Shown here in pieces: positions 26,725 through 35,844 of a stretch of 64,000 nt of DNA. Under the pieces are notes generated by a model, which saw only the letters and a list, made by a program, of their open reading frames with translations, ran no database searches and was not told the origin of the DNA. The first letter of the stretch is position 1. The number at the start of each line of letters is the position of its first letter. Where the stretch lies: assembly GCF_005938085.1 (NCBI RefSeq), contig NZ_SMZK01000001.1, forward strand, positions 434,001-498,000, given 5' to 3'. Source of the DNA: Haloterrigena sp. H1 (GTDB lineage: Archaea; Halobacteriota; Halobacteria; Halobacteriales; Natrialbaceae). The position numbers and the translations under genes were made by a program.

Positions 26725-26948
26725 GCGAGCCCCACCACCGTCAAGAGTACACCGATGACGGTCGGCCCGTTACCCAGGAACTCAACGAAGTACATGAATA
26801 TCCACAATGCCACTAGTATGAGAAAGTAGATCCCGACCAGGATCGCCGTTCCGATCGGGTCGTACTCGTCGTGACCGAGCTCACGAACCTGCTCGGTCTC
26901 ATCAGTGGGATGCTTCCCATCCACCCCTTTTTCGATAGCCGAACTCAT
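26721..26948 (-). CDS. cbaD: ba3 oxidase small subunit (CbaD-like)
   Basis: A 75-residue protein with a polar N-terminal 30 residues, then one or two membrane helices (IGTAILVGIYFLILVALWIF and FLGNGPTVIGVLLTVVGLA). First gene of the oxidase operon, overlapping subunit II by 4 bp, in the same order as N. pharaonis cbaDBAC. Probably a structural single-helix subunit comparable to subunit IIa of Thermus ba3 oxidase; this is inferred from position. Confidence 0.75.
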   Translation of the reverse strand: MSSAIEKGVDGKHPTDETEQVRELGHDEYDPIGTAILVGIYFLILVALWIFMYFVEFLGNGPTVIGVLLTVVGLA

Positions 26949-27016
26949 ACGAAGTGGTTGGGAAAGGGGATGACTTACTGCCAGCCCTCATTCCCGGCCA
27001 CTGGGAACGGGTTAGG

Positions 27017-27024
27017 GAATTAAG
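27017..27024 (+). promoter_or_regulatory. TATA element of the copper-handling unit
   Basis: gaattaag is centred 28 bp before the ATG at 27049, giving a leaderless start for the rightward unit. The leftward oxidase operon starts only 100 bp away, so regulators in this gap could act on both. Confidence 0.45.
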
Positions 27025-27048
27025 CTACCGACCGTCAAAGGAGTGCGT

Positions 27049-27273
27049 ATGAGCCTCGAGACACTCCAACCCCGGCACGCAGCAGCTGTCGGGTTGCTTG
27101 CGTTGATCCCGCTTATCGTCTATGGAATCACGGCACATGTGACGCATTCGGCACTTGCCGGTGGCGTCAGCGCGCTCAACACGTGCCTCATCTACGGCTC
27201 GCTGTACCTTGCTATGTCGCCGGTCGAGACGTCCCACGGCCACCACAGTGACGGCAGCGGCACTCTCGGCTAA
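27049..27273 (+). CDS. Small membrane protein beside ba3 oxidase
   Basis: A 74-residue protein with two membrane helices (HAAAVGLLALIPLIVYGI and GGVSALNTCLIYGSLYLAM) and a His-rich tail (SHGHHSDG) that could bind copper. Similar genes are found divergent from haloarchaeal ba3 oxidase operons and are sometimes annotated as an oxidase subunit. That role is inferred from position. The ATG at 27049 was chosen; a GTG at 27043 is in frame. The next gene starts 12 bp downstream. Confidence 0.65.
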   Translation: MSLETLQPRHAAAVGLLALIPLIVYGITAHVTHSALAGGVSALNTCLIYGSLYLAMSPVETSHGHHSDGSGTLG

Positions 27274-27285
27274 CTCTCCGCACAG

Positions 27286-28164
27286 ATGACGCCTGTTTCA
27301 TTCGTATCGGCCCTGCTCTCGACCGCCGTTACTCCGGAGTACGGCGCACGCTCACTGATCGCACCGCTGATGGGTGCATCGGTGCCGTCGGGCCCCGGCC
27401 TCGAGCGTGTCAACCTGCTCGTCCTCTTTATCGTCGGCTTACTGGCCGGCGCACACTGTCTGGGCATGTGTGGGCCACTCGTGACGGCCTACGCCGACCG
27501 GATCGGGGCGGCAAGCGGCAAGCGCCGTGACGATACGCTTACTGGCTACGAGGTGCGCCAGCACGCGCTGTTCAACCTCGGTCGGACGGCCAGCTACGCC
27601 GCGGTCGGTGGGCTGTTCGGCCTGCTCGGTGCGATTACGATCGCCTCGAGCGAGGCCGTCGCCGCGATCGGCGACAACGTCAGGGGCGTCACCGGTATCC
27701 TCGTCGGGATCGCGATCGTCGCGAGCGGCCTGTACTACTTGCGGGGGCGAACCGCCGTCCCCGGCCACGGACTGCCGATTATCGGGACTGCCTTTCGGCG
27801 ACTCTCGGAGCTGCTCTCGAGTCGGATCGACCACTACGCGACCTCGCCGAGGATCGTGGCACTCGGCGCGGTCCACGGCCTCATGCCGTGTCCGATCATC
27901 TATCCGGCGTACCTGTACGCGTTCGCGCTCGGGTCGCCGATACAGGGGACGCTCTCGCTTGCCGTCCTCGGGCTGGGGACGATCCCGACGCTGTTTGCCT
28001 ACGGGACCGTCCTGAACAAGATCGGTGCTGATACGCGCGTGCGACTCCACCGTGGGCTCGGAGCCGCATTCGTCGTGCTCGGCTACATCCCGCTCTCACA
28101 CGGCCTGATGCTGTACGGCATCCACCTGCCACACCTCCCGCTGCCGTACATCCCCCTGTTCTAA
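27286..28164 (+). CDS. TauE/SafE family (COG2836) membrane protein
   Basis: A 292-residue polytopic protein with about six to seven helices. LLAGAHCLGMCGPLVTAY (about 57-74) is the hallmark of COG2836, with paired cysteines. AVHGLMPCPIIYPAYLYAF has a second Cys-Pro site. COG2836 proteins are repeatedly found with CcoI-type copper ATPases and heme-copper oxidase genes and are thought to help copper handling during oxidase assembly. It lies three bases before such an ATPase gene and across from the ba3 operon, which fits. Confidence 0.85.
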   Translation: MTPVSFVSALLSTAVTPEYGARSLIAPLMGASVPSGPGLERVNLLVLFIVGLLAGAHCLGMCGPLVTAYADRIGAASGKRRDDTLTGYEVRQHALFNLGRTASYAAVGGLFGLLGAITIASSEAVAAIGDNVRGVTGILVGIAIVASGLYYLRGRTAVPGHGLPIIGTAFRRLSELLSSRIDHYATSPRIVALGAVHGLMPCPIIYPAYLYAFALGSPIQGTLSLAVLGLGTIPTLFAYGTVLNKIGADTRVRLHRGLGAAFVVLGYIPLSHGLMLYGIHLPHLPLPYIPLF

Positions 28165-28166
28165 CG

Positions 28167-30593
28167 ATGGGTGAGAATCCACGACGGTCCGCGCAGTCGC
28201 CCGCGACGACACCCCCAGTCGACACTGGACCCGCCAGTCAGACCGACACCGAGACTTGCGACCTCTGTGACCTGCCGACCCCGCCGACGCCGATCACTGA
28301 ACCCGACGTGGACGGCGCGTTTTGCTGCCAGGGCTGTCTCGAGGTCGCTCGGACGCTCGAGCGAACCGACGGCCCCGACGAGGCGGAGCTGCAGTCCCGA
28401 ATGGACGGCGACGACGGCCCCAACCTCGACGACCTCGACGGCGAAGACGCCTTCCTCGCAGTCGATGGCATGCACTGCTCGACGTGTGAGGCGTTCCTCG
28501 AGACGACGGCTGAACGCGAGTCAGGCGTCCGTGGCGTGACGGCCAGTTACGCGACGGATACCATCCGGATCGTCTACGATCCCGACGAGCTTGCGGCCGA
28601 CGAGCTGCCCGATATCGTCTCCGGCTACGGCTACACCGCCGCCGACCGAGCGAATGCCGACAACGCAGACGCCGACGATCGGCTCGGTGCGCTCCTGTTC
28701 GGGGCCTTTTTCGGCATGATGGTCATGACGTGGTACATCCTGTTTCTATACCCGACTTACTTCGGCTTCGAGCCGATCGCCGACTTCGGCGGCTACGACG
28801 GCACGTTTCTGACGGCAAACATCTGGGTGTTTACGTCGTTCGTCCTCTTTTATACCGGCTATCCGACCCTCCGCGGGGCGTACGTCAGCCTCCGGGCAGG
28901 TCGGCCGAACATGGATCTGCTCGTTGCGCTCGCCGCACTCGGCTCGTATAGCTACAGCGCGATTGCGACCGTTCTGGGACAGACCCACGTCTACTTCGAC
29001 GTGACCGTCGCAATCATCATCGTCGTCACCGCGGGCACCCACTACGAGCAGGCGGTCAAACGCCGCGCGACCGGCTTACTCTCCGAACTGACCGAACAGC
29101 AGGTCGACGAGGCCCGCCGCGAGAGCGGCGAGACGGTCCCCCTCGAGGATGTCGGCCCCGGCGACCGCCTGCTCGTCCGTCCGGGCGAGCGGATCCCCCT
29201 CGACGGTAACGTTTCGGAGGGCTCGGCTGCCGTCGACGAGTCGCTCGTCACCGGCGAGTCGCTGCCCGTCGGCAAGGAACCGGGCGATCCAGTTCGGGGC
29301 GGAACCGTCGTCACCGACGCCCCACTCGTCGTCACGGTCGGCGACGAGGCCGAAAGCACGCTCGACCGACTCGTCTCCCTGCTCTGGTCGATCCAGAGCG
29401 CCCGACCGGGCGTCCAGCGACTCGCCGACAAGCTCGCGACGGTGTTCGTCCCGCTTGTCGTCACCCTCGCCGTCGGGACGGCGGCCGTCTTGCTCGCGAC
29501 CGGCTCGAGCGTCTCGACGGCGCTGTTGATCGGGCTGACGGTCGTGATCGTCTCCTGTCCCTGTGCGCTCGGGCTCGCGACGCCGCTTGCGATCGCTGCG
29601 GGAATTCAGGCCGCCGCCGAGCGAGGGATCGTCGTCGCCGCGGAGACGATCTTCGAGGACGCCAGAGACGTCGACGTCGTCGTCCTTGACAAGACGGGGA
29701 CGCTCACGACCGGGACGATGGCCGTCGAAGACGTTCACGCCGTCGATGACGTCGCTACCGACGAACTGCTCCCGCGGGCCGGCACTGTCGAGGCGCTCTC
29801 CGAGCATCCGATCGCGGCTGCCATCGCGGACGCGGCACCCGAATCCGCGACCGAGGACCCAACGACTGCCGTCGACGAGTTCGAACGGGCCGACCGCGGC
29901 GTCAGCGGACTCGTTGACGGCGATCGCGTCGTCGTCGGCCATCCCGATTTCCTCCGTGAGCACGGACTCACCGTTCCTGACACGCTCGAGTCCCGAATCG
30001 ACGAGACCCGCGACGCAGGCGACGTACCCGTCGTCGTCGGCTGGGACGGCCACGCTCGCGGTATCATCGTCGTCGGTGACTCCCCTCGAGAGGCGCTCGG
30101 AGAGACGCTCGAGACGCTCTCGGCGGGCCGTGAAGTCGTCGTTCTGACAGGCGACGAGGGCGCGGCGGCCGATCGGTTCCGCGCGCTCGAGGGCGTCGAC
30201 GAGGTCTTCGCCGGCGTCCCGCCGGAGGCGAAAGCCGAGACCGTCGACCGACTGCGGAGTCGGGGAACGGTCGCGATGGTCGGCGACGGGAGCAACGACG
30301 CGCCTGCGCTGGCGACCGCGGACGTCGGAATCGCGATGGGCAGTGGGACGAAACTCGCGACCGACGCGGCCGACGCGGTGATCGTCGGTGACGATCTCGA
30401 TGCCGTCTCTGAGACGTTCGATATCGCGACGAGCACTCACCGGCGAATCCGACAGAACCTCGGCTGGGCCTTTGCTTACAACGCAGTCGCGATCCCGCTG
30501 GCAGTGCTTGGCCTGCTGAACCCGCTGTTCGCTGCCGTCGCGATGGCTGCCAGTAGCGCGCTGGTCGTCCTCAACTCCTCGCGGTCGATGTAG
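28167..30593 (+). CDS. Copper-translocating P-type ATPase (CcoI/FixI-like)
   Basis: An 808-residue P1B ATPase. An N-terminal Cys-rich metal-binding module at about 30-65 (CDLCDLPTPPTP...FCCQGCLEV) is typical of CcoI-type pumps. It is followed by one HMA domain with MHCSTC (about 106-111). The transport site SCPCALG is near residue 464, the phosphorylation site DKTGTLTTG near 509, SEHPIAAAI near 546 and GDGSNDAPAL near 708. Eight membrane helices are expected. Such pumps export Cu+ for insertion into oxidases. The neighbouring ba3 operon makes that role likely, though general copper efflux is possible. Confidence 0.9.
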   Translation: MGENPRRSAQSPATTPPVDTGPASQTDTETCDLCDLPTPPTPITEPDVDGAFCCQGCLEVARTLERTDGPDEAELQSRMDGDDGPNLDDLDGEDAFLAVDGMHCSTCEAFLETTAERESGVRGVTASYATDTIRIVYDPDELAADELPDIVSGYGYTAADRANADNADADDRLGALLFGAFFGMMVMTWYILFLYPTYFGFEPIADFGGYDGTFLTANIWVFTSFVLFYTGYPTLRGAYVSLRAGRPNMDLLVALAALGSYSYSAIATVLGQTHVYFDVTVAIIIVVTAGTHYEQAVKRRATGLLSELTEQQVDEARRESGETVPLEDVGPGDRLLVRPGERIPLDGNVSEGSAAVDESLVTGESLPVGKEPGDPVRGGTVVTDAPLVVTVGDEAESTLDRLVSLLWSIQSARPGVQRLADKLATVFVPLVVTLAVGTAAVLLATGSSVSTALLIGLTVVIVSCPCALGLATPLAIAAGIQAAAERGIVVAAETIFEDARDVDVVVLDKTGTLTTGTMAVEDVHAVDDVATDELLPRAGTVEALSEHPIAAAIADAAPESATEDPTTAVDEFERADRGVSGLVDGDRVVVGHPDFLREHGLTVPDTLESRIDETRDAGDVPVVVGWDGHARGIIVVGDSPREALGETLETLSAGREVVVLTGDEGAAADRFRALEGVDEVFAGVPPEAKAETVDRLRSRGTVAMVGDGSNDAPALATADVGIAMGSGTKLATDAADAVIVGDDLDAVSETFDIATSTHRRIRQNLGWAFAYNAVAIPLAVLGLLNPLFAAVAMAASSALVVLNSSRSM

Positions 30594-30622
30594 CGACGTG
30601 AGCCGCTCCGTTTGGCTGTCGG

Positions 30623-30862
30623 TTACACTTCTGTATCCTCGTCAGTTGTGACGACCCGCTCGAGTTCCCGGCGCTCGCCATTTTCGTAGACGTAGGTCGT
30701 CTCGTCGTCTTCGTCGCGCGTCCGTCGGTGGCTGCCGTCACAGAAGGGAAACGAGTCCGACAGGCCACATTGACAGACCGCAACGTCGCCTTTCTCGTCG
30801 TCGATGTCCTCGGGCTTGAGTTTGCGTGGGCCCGTCGCCTCGAGTTCGACAAGTCGTGTCAT
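30623..30862 (-). CDS. CDGSH iron-sulfur domain protein
   Basis: A 79-residue protein with one CDGSH [2Fe-2S] motif: CQCGLSDSFPFCDGSH, a C-x-C...C-x(3)-H ligand set with cluster-binding His. Flanking KLKPEDIDDEKGDVAVCQ is typical of small archaeal members. The role is probably electron transfer or redox sensing. The start MTRLVELEATGP at 30862 gives the standard length; the longer upstream frame is not coding-like. Confidence 0.87.
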   Translation of the reverse strand: MTRLVELEATGPRKLKPEDIDDEKGDVAVCQCGLSDSFPFCDGSHRRTRDEDDETTYVYENGERRELERVVTTDEDTEV

Positions 30863-31014
30863 GACATCGTTTCGGACCGCCGGCGACAAAACGCTTCGTT
30901 CGAGCCGTGCGTGCGGTGTTCCTGACCGCGCGTCGTGGGTTGTTGTCATACATACCCCGCTCCGGGAACGACAAAGTTCTTGGTAGGGCTCTCGAATGTG
31001 GGGTACGCACAGCA

Positions 31015-31308
31015 ATGTCGTTCCATGCCGTGACACTGCCGACTGCGGTCGCACTCGCGATCGTCAAAACGCTCGTCCTCATCGTCGGCGGCGTGATCAC
31101 GTTCTTCGCCTCCAAGGCCTACCGGCGAACTCGACAGCCGGCGCTTGGCTATCTCGCGCTCGGATTCGGACTCGTTACGCTCGGGTTCGTCCTCGCCGGC
31201 ATGCTGTATGAACTACTCGCCGTCCCGCTGATGACGGGCATCCTCTTCGAGAGTCTGCTGGTTCTGACCGGCTTTCTCGTGATCGCGCACTCGCTATACG
31301 TCACTTGA
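31015..31308 (+). CDS. Small three-helix membrane protein
   Basis: A 97-residue protein with three membrane helices (LAIVKTLVLIVGGVITFFAS, YLALGFGLVTLGFVLAGMLY and LFESLLVLTGFLVIAHSLY), separated by KAYRRTRQPAL. This pattern matches a widespread uncharacterised haloarchaeal family (from memory DUF7521, not verified), often encoded next to regulators. The ATG at 31015 gives the expected N-terminus. The function is unknown. Confidence 0.72.
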   Translation: MSFHAVTLPTAVALAIVKTLVLIVGGVITFFASKAYRRTRQPALGYLALGFGLVTLGFVLAGMLYELLAVPLMTGILFESLLVLTGFLVIAHSLYVT

Positions 31309-31314
31309 GATACC

Positions 31315-31329
31315 CAAATGCTTTGGGAG
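31315..31329. terminator. Hairpin after the small membrane protein gene
   Basis: CCCAAA-tgc-TTTGGG, a perfect 6-bp stem, starts 6 bp after the TGA at 31306-31308. A second stem (acggcaggg at 31364-31372 with ccctgccgt at 31401-31409) is followed by a pyrimidine tract. Together these probably end the upstream transcript. Confidence 0.45.
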
Positions 31330-31454
31330 TATTCGTATGCATGATGAGGTAGTACATCGTCGTACGGCAGGGAGACAGGGCACTGAACCATGGCGCTCCG
31401 CCCTGCCGTCGTACCCCCCTTCTTCCCCCACTTTCTCCCGACATGACGGCACTG

Positions 31455-31563
31455 ATACTACTGGACAGTAGTCAATACGACGCCGGTCGCGAATTTGCGA
31501 CCGTCACCTGCGGGGACGGCTGCATACATGCGACCGGCGTCACGTCGTTCTGTCCGGCAGTAT
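31455..31563. repeat. MITE-like repeat family A, copy 2
   Basis: A 109-bp element with ends atactactggacagtag and, in reverse complement, atactgccggacagaac. A perfect internal 12-bp inverted repeat (gacgccggtcgc at 31479-31490; its complement at 31530-31541) lets the whole element fold as a hairpin. It lies in the 428-bp gap between 31308 and 31737. The remainder of that gap holds the hairpins noted at 31315-31409 and nothing else I can recognise. Confidence 0.78.
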
Positions 31564-31736
31564 GAACGAGCGAACACGGGGGTGCCATAGCTGGTCGCGA
31601 CCCTGCCGCAACCACCCAGACGTAAGTAGACAGCATCACGAGTGATAGGTATGAGCGGCGATCCCACCCACGTAAGAACGACGTGGAGACGCGTTTCGAG
31701 TCGTCTGTATCGACCCTTCTCGACGAGTGATCGGCT

Positions 31737-32921
31737 ATGAATGACACCGACGACCCGGAGCTGGCCGTCGGCGCCGACGCGTTCACAGACCAGGGTGCCG
31801 ATCTCGAGGTGGCGGTCGTCGGCGCGGGTGCCATCGGTGCGACCGCGGCCTACGACCTCGCACGCGAAGGTGTGGACGTGACGCTGTACGACCGTGACAG
31901 CGTCGCAAGCGGCGCGACCGGCCGGGCTGCAGGGATCTGCTACGACGCCTTCGCGGATGGACTCGACGCCGAACTCGCTGGCGAGGCAATCGAACGCTTC
32001 CGTACACTCGGAGGCGATGATACGTTCCCGTTCGTTGAATGTCCGTACGTCTGGCTCGCCCGCGAAGGCGATGCCGACCGGGCCGATGCGATCCGTGATC
32101 AGGTCCAGCGCATGCAGGACAACGGCGTCGTCGCCCTCGAGATGGACGCCGACGCGCTCGCCGAGCGGTTCCCGGCCCTGCGAACGGACGACATCGCAGT
32201 CGCGGGGATCGCCGGTGCAGCGGGCTACGTCGATCCGGCCGCGTACACTGCCTGTCTCGCGGCTGCAGCTACCGGTGCTGGAGCGACTCTCGAGACCGAC
32301 ACGCCGGTCGACGTTCGAACCGATCCAGCGCGCGTAATCCATCCGGATGGGACAGTCCACGAAGTCGACGCAGTGGTCGTTGCAGCAGGTGCACGCACGA
32401 AGGCGCTGCTCGCGGACGCGGGCGTTCCGCTCGCCGTCAAGCCCTATCGGGTGCAGGCGCTGGTCGCAGACGGCGACCTCGCAGAGCCGATGTGTTACGA
32501 CGCAACCGGCGACTTCTACCTGCGGCCTCACACCGCTGGCGTCCTCGCGGGAGACGGCACTGAAAATCGTGAAGCTGACCCTGACAGCTACGACCGCGAC
32601 GCGGATCCGGACTTCGCTACCGACCTCCGAGAACGGGTTGTCCACCGCGTTCCAGGTCTCGGGGATGGTGACGTAGAGCAGGCGTGGGCCGGCCTCTGTA
32701 CGGCGACGCCGGATCGCGATCCACTCGTCGGCGCGGTCCGTGATGGGGTGTACGTCGCGACCGGCTTCCAGGGACACGGGTTCATGCGTGCGCCGGCGAT
32801 CGGACAGCGACTCGCAGCAGAAATCTGTGGTAGCTCGGGGATCGACGCCTTCGACCCGACGCGGTTCGACGGCGACGAGGCGTTCGACGTCGTCGATGGG
32901 ATGTCACTCGAGTCGAACTGA
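31737..32921 (+). CDS. FAD-dependent oxidoreductase (DAO family)
   Basis: A 394-residue flavoenzyme of the D-amino acid/glycine oxidase family. The FAD-binding Rossmann motif VVGAGAIGATAAYDLA is at about 23-38, followed by VTLYDRDSVASGATGRAAG. Near the C-terminus, CTATPDRDPLVGAV and YVATGFQGHGFMRAPAIGQ match the conserved flavin loop of sarcosine/glycine oxidase relatives. The substrate is unknown, with no pathway neighbours. The ATG at 31737 leaves an acidic lead of about 20 residues. Confidence 0.85.
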   Translation: MNDTDDPELAVGADAFTDQGADLEVAVVGAGAIGATAAYDLAREGVDVTLYDRDSVASGATGRAAGICYDAFADGLDAELAGEAIERFRTLGGDDTFPFVECPYVWLAREGDADRADAIRDQVQRMQDNGVVALEMDADALAERFPALRTDDIAVAGIAGAAGYVDPAAYTACLAAAATGAGATLETDTPVDVRTDPARVIHPDGTVHEVDAVVVAAGARTKALLADAGVPLAVKPYRVQALVADGDLAEPMCYDATGDFYLRPHTAGVLAGDGTENREADPDSYDRDADPDFATDLRERVVHRVPGLGDGDVEQAWAGLCTATPDRDPLVGAVRDGVYVATGFQGHGFMRAPAIGQRLAAEICGSSGIDAFDPTRFDGDEAFDVVDGMSLESN

Positions 32922-33031
32922 GACGCTCGATGCGCACTCTTTGAAGGCCAATTGTCGGGATTCGGCAGTCGTCGACGGAAGCGGCTGCTTTCTACGACCG
33001 ACGTTGAACCACTGCGATCTTATAGTTTCTC

Positions 33032-33078
33032 ATACTGCCGGACAGACCGACATCGTATTGACTGCTGTCCGACAGTAT
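33032..33078. repeat. Short family A derivative
   Basis: A 47-bp copy consisting of little more than the two inverted ends (atactgccggacagaccg and, reversed, atactgtcggacagcag). Probably an internal deletion of the 109-bp element. It sits between two convergent genes, and its last base is the first base of the Hsp20 stop codon (complement), so it may act as a shared transcription-ending hairpin. Confidence 0.7.
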
Positions 33079-33554
33079 CACTCGTTGTCGACAGTAACTG
33101 GATCCGCGTTCGACTCCGACTCGTCATCGGACGCGTCGAGTGCTGTCTCTGCGTCGATTTCCGTTGGGTCTCCGATCGCCGACGCCTTCGGAATTTCGAC
33201 GCTCAGCGTCCCGGTTTCGGAGAGGTGCGCCGTTCCGGCGTCCGGATCGACGACTGCGTCGGCCGGTAACTCGGCGTCGCCGGACAGCGACATGCCCCGG
33301 CCGGGAAACTGCATCTCGTAGCCCTCGTGAAACTGCCGGAACCGGTCGATCTGGATCCTGACGGTGCCGTCGAGATAGCGAACCTGTATGTCGTCCGATT
33401 CGGCACCCGGCGCGTCGAAGACGACGCGATAGGCAGTGTCGTTTTCGAGAATATCGACGGGGAGGGATCGGTGGTTCTGCACGCGACCGCTCGCGCGGCC
33501 GACCTGTCGGTAGAGCGCGTTGCCAACCGATTTACCGAGGTCTTTAAACCTCAC
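33078..33554 (-). CDS. Hsp20/alpha-crystallin family chaperone
   Basis: A 158-residue small heat-shock protein, an ATP-independent holdase. The alpha-crystallin domain spans about 28-125 (LPVDILENDTAYRVVFDAPG, GTVRIQIDRFRQF). Beta strands then carry SLSGDAELPADAV, and GTLSVEIPKAS is the C-terminal I-x-I/V-like region. The N-terminal arm and acidic tail are short. The start is GTG at 33554; no better ATG is nearby. Confidence 0.85.
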   Translation of the reverse strand: MRFKDLGKSVGNALYRQVGRASGRVQNHRSLPVDILENDTAYRVVFDAPGAESDDIQVRYLDGTVRIQIDRFRQFHEGYEMQFPGRGMSLSGDAELPADAVVDPDAGTAHLSETGTLSVEIPKASAIGDPTEIDAETALDASDDESESNADPVTVDNE

Positions 33555-33719
33555 AGGGTGTCACCTCGAGCGGTGCGTGCGGCGTGGGCGGCGGTTGCGG
33601 AGACCGAGAGAAGGGCCTGACAGTACATGGCAGACATGACCGTGTGAACGGTTATGATTGCCCCGTAGATATCCCTTTTGCTCCGGACAAAAGAAACGTC
33701 TGACATGTGGCTAGTTCAC

Positions 33720-33878
33720 TTACAATTCGACCCGCTCGAGACAATCAGTGCCACCACAGACCGGACACGAAAGCTCCGAGAGATCGAAGTCGTCGGGCAC
33801 GTCGTAGGTGTAGTGGATCTCGAACAGGTCGAGAAAACAATCCTCGTTGGTACAGACGACTTCTTCCGTCGGTGGCAT
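33720..33878 (-). CDS. Small zinc-ribbon protein
   Basis: A 52-residue protein with two Cys pairs, VVCTNEDC and LSCPVCGGTDC, forming a zinc ribbon around YTYDVPDDFDL. Tiny zinc-finger proteins like this are frequent in haloarchaea and mostly uncharacterised; roles in nucleic acid or protein binding have been proposed. The start MPPTEEVV at 33878 is chosen over the longer frame. It is divergent from the radical SAM gene. Confidence 0.72.
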   Translation of the reverse strand: MPPTEEVVCTNEDCFLDLFEIHYTYDVPDDFDLSELSCPVCGGTDCLERVEL

Positions 33879-34016
33879 ATGAGGGACTAGCGCCACGAGG
33901 GCTATCAACGCAGGGGTTTCGGCGAGCACCCGAAGCCGGCCGTTTGCGTGTTCGTGGCCGCTGCTGGTCTCGCGCGTGTAGTCACCGTTTTACCACTCGA
34001 GGCGCTACCGGGAGCC

Positions 34017-35744
34017 ATGACTGACCCCGAGGCGCTGTCGGTGACGATCGTCGACGGCTACGTCGACGAGCCCGCCCATTTCGGGGTGCCGCCGTACATC
34101 TCGACGTATCCCCGATATACGGCTGGGGCGCTCGTCGACGCGGGGGTTCCCCGCGACCAGATCACGTACCACACGATCGACGGGCTTCGCGACGATACCG
34201 ATCGCTGGCGGGACGTCGACGAGGCCGACCTCATGATCTATCTGGGTGGCATGACCGTCCCCGGTAAGTACGTCGGCGGCACGCCGGCCGAGCCCGACGA
34301 GGTCCGCAAGCTCGCCTGGACAGCAAACGGCACGAGTCTGATGGGTGGCCCTGTCAAGTTCGGCGTCGGCGACGAAAACGCCGGCGCGACCGAGACCGAA
34401 CGGCAAGACCTGGATTTCGATTTCGTCGCCAAAGGCGACGTCGAGGCTGCTGTCTACGACCTCGTCGAAAACGGTCTCGAGGGCTTCAACAACCGCATGC
34501 GCGACGTCGACGAGGTCTCGCGGTGGGCCCAGGAGGGTGCGTTCGTCGTCGACCAACACCCCAACCACCCGGACCACCTCATCGCCGAACTCGAGACCTC
34601 CCGTGGCTGTGCCTACCGATGTTCGTTCTGTACCGAACCCCTCTATGGCAACCCCTCGTTTCGGCCGCCACCGACGGTCGTCGGCGAGGTCGACGCGCTT
34701 TCCGATTACGGCGTGAAACACTTCCGGATCGGCCGACAGGCCGACATCCTCGCCTACGGCGGCGACGGCGAAGCGCCAAACCCCGACGCCCTCCGGCAAC
34801 TCTACAGCGGGATCCGCGAAGTCGCCCCCGACCTCGAGACGCTGCATCTGGACAACATGAACCCCATCACGATCGTCGAGTGGCCCGAACAGAGCCGCGA
34901 GGGGATCCGGATCATCGCCGAGCACAACACGCCCGGCGACACGGCCGCGTTCGGCCTCGAGTCAGCCGATCCGGTCGTTCAGGAGGAGAACAACCTGAAC
35001 GTCAGCGCCGAGGAGTGTTTCGAAGCAGTCCGGATCGTCAACGAGGAGGGTGGCTGGCGGCCCGGCGAGGAGCCGGCGGACGCGCCGACGTTCGGGGACG
35101 ACGCACCGCGGCGACTCCCCAAACTGTTGCCGGGAATCAATCTCTTGCATGGGCTCAAAGGCGAGCGCGAGGAGACCTACGATCGAAACATGGCGTTCCT
35201 CCGGCGAGTCTACGACGAGGGCTACATGCTCCGGCGGATCAACATCCGGCAGGTGATGGCCTTCGACGGCACCGACATGTCCGATACCGGGGCCGAGATC
35301 GCTAACGACCACAAGAAGCTGTTCAAACGCTACAAGAAGCAGGTTCGCGAAGAGATCGACAACCCGATGCTCGAGCGCGTCGCTCCTCCCGGCACCGTTC
35401 TGCCGAACGTCCACCTCGAGTATCACCAGGACGGGACGACCTTCGGCCGCCAACTCGGCACCTATCCGTTACTCGTCGGGGTGCCGGGTGAGCGCGACCT
35501 CGGCCGGACGATCGACGTCGCGGTCGTCGATCACGGCTACCGCTCGGTGACCGGCGTCCCGTACCCGCTCGATCTCAACGCGGCATCGATGGACGAACTC
35601 ACCGCCATCCCCGGCATCGGCTCCAGCACCGCCGGCGACATCGTCGTCGATCGCCCCTACGAGTCGGTCGCCGACGCCGGCCTCGAGACAACGGTCGATC
35701 TCTCCAAGTTCGTCACGACCCGACCGCTCGAGCGTGTGAACTGA
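34017..35744 (+). CDS. Radical SAM protein with helix-hairpin-helix tail (COG1031)
   Basis: A 575-residue protein. The N-terminal 190 residues resemble a B12-binding-like alpha/beta domain. The [4Fe-4S] motif CAYRCSFC (C-x3-C-x2-C) is at about 198-205, within a radical SAM barrel to about 480. The C-terminal part, LDLNAASMDELTAIPGIGSS, is a helix-hairpin-helix typical of DNA/RNA-binding proteins. Members are conserved in archaea but the reaction is unknown; the combination suggests a nucleic-acid-modifying enzyme. The start MTDPEALSVTIVDGY at 34017 fits the family. Confidence 0.87.
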   Translation: MTDPEALSVTIVDGYVDEPAHFGVPPYISTYPRYTAGALVDAGVPRDQITYHTIDGLRDDTDRWRDVDEADLMIYLGGMTVPGKYVGGTPAEPDEVRKLAWTANGTSLMGGPVKFGVGDENAGATETERQDLDFDFVAKGDVEAAVYDLVENGLEGFNNRMRDVDEVSRWAQEGAFVVDQHPNHPDHLIAELETSRGCAYRCSFCTEPLYGNPSFRPPPTVVGEVDALSDYGVKHFRIGRQADILAYGGDGEAPNPDALRQLYSGIREVAPDLETLHLDNMNPITIVEWPEQSREGIRIIAEHNTPGDTAAFGLESADPVVQEENNLNVSAEECFEAVRIVNEEGGWRPGEEPADAPTFGDDAPRRLPKLLPGINLLHGLKGEREETYDRNMAFLRRVYDEGYMLRRINIRQVMAFDGTDMSDTGAEIANDHKKLFKRYKKQVREEIDNPMLERVAPPGTVLPNVHLEYHQDGTTFGRQLGTYPLLVGVPGERDLGRTIDVAVVDHGYRSVTGVPYPLDLNAASMDELTAIPGIGSSTAGDIVVDRPYESVADAGLETTVDLSKFVTTRPLERVN

Positions 35745-35844
35745 TCTCGATCGCCCAAAACGGGCGCTTTTCCCGTCAATCGGCAGTTCTGTGTCGGTAG
35801 TTCTATTATGGATGGGAATCAGAGGTGAAATAGAGGGTCTACCT

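Noticed and set aside
26960..27005. Hairpin-like ttccc...gggaa between the ba3 operon and the divergent gene
   Set aside because: Only a 5-bp stem in a promoter gap; not above what chance would give.
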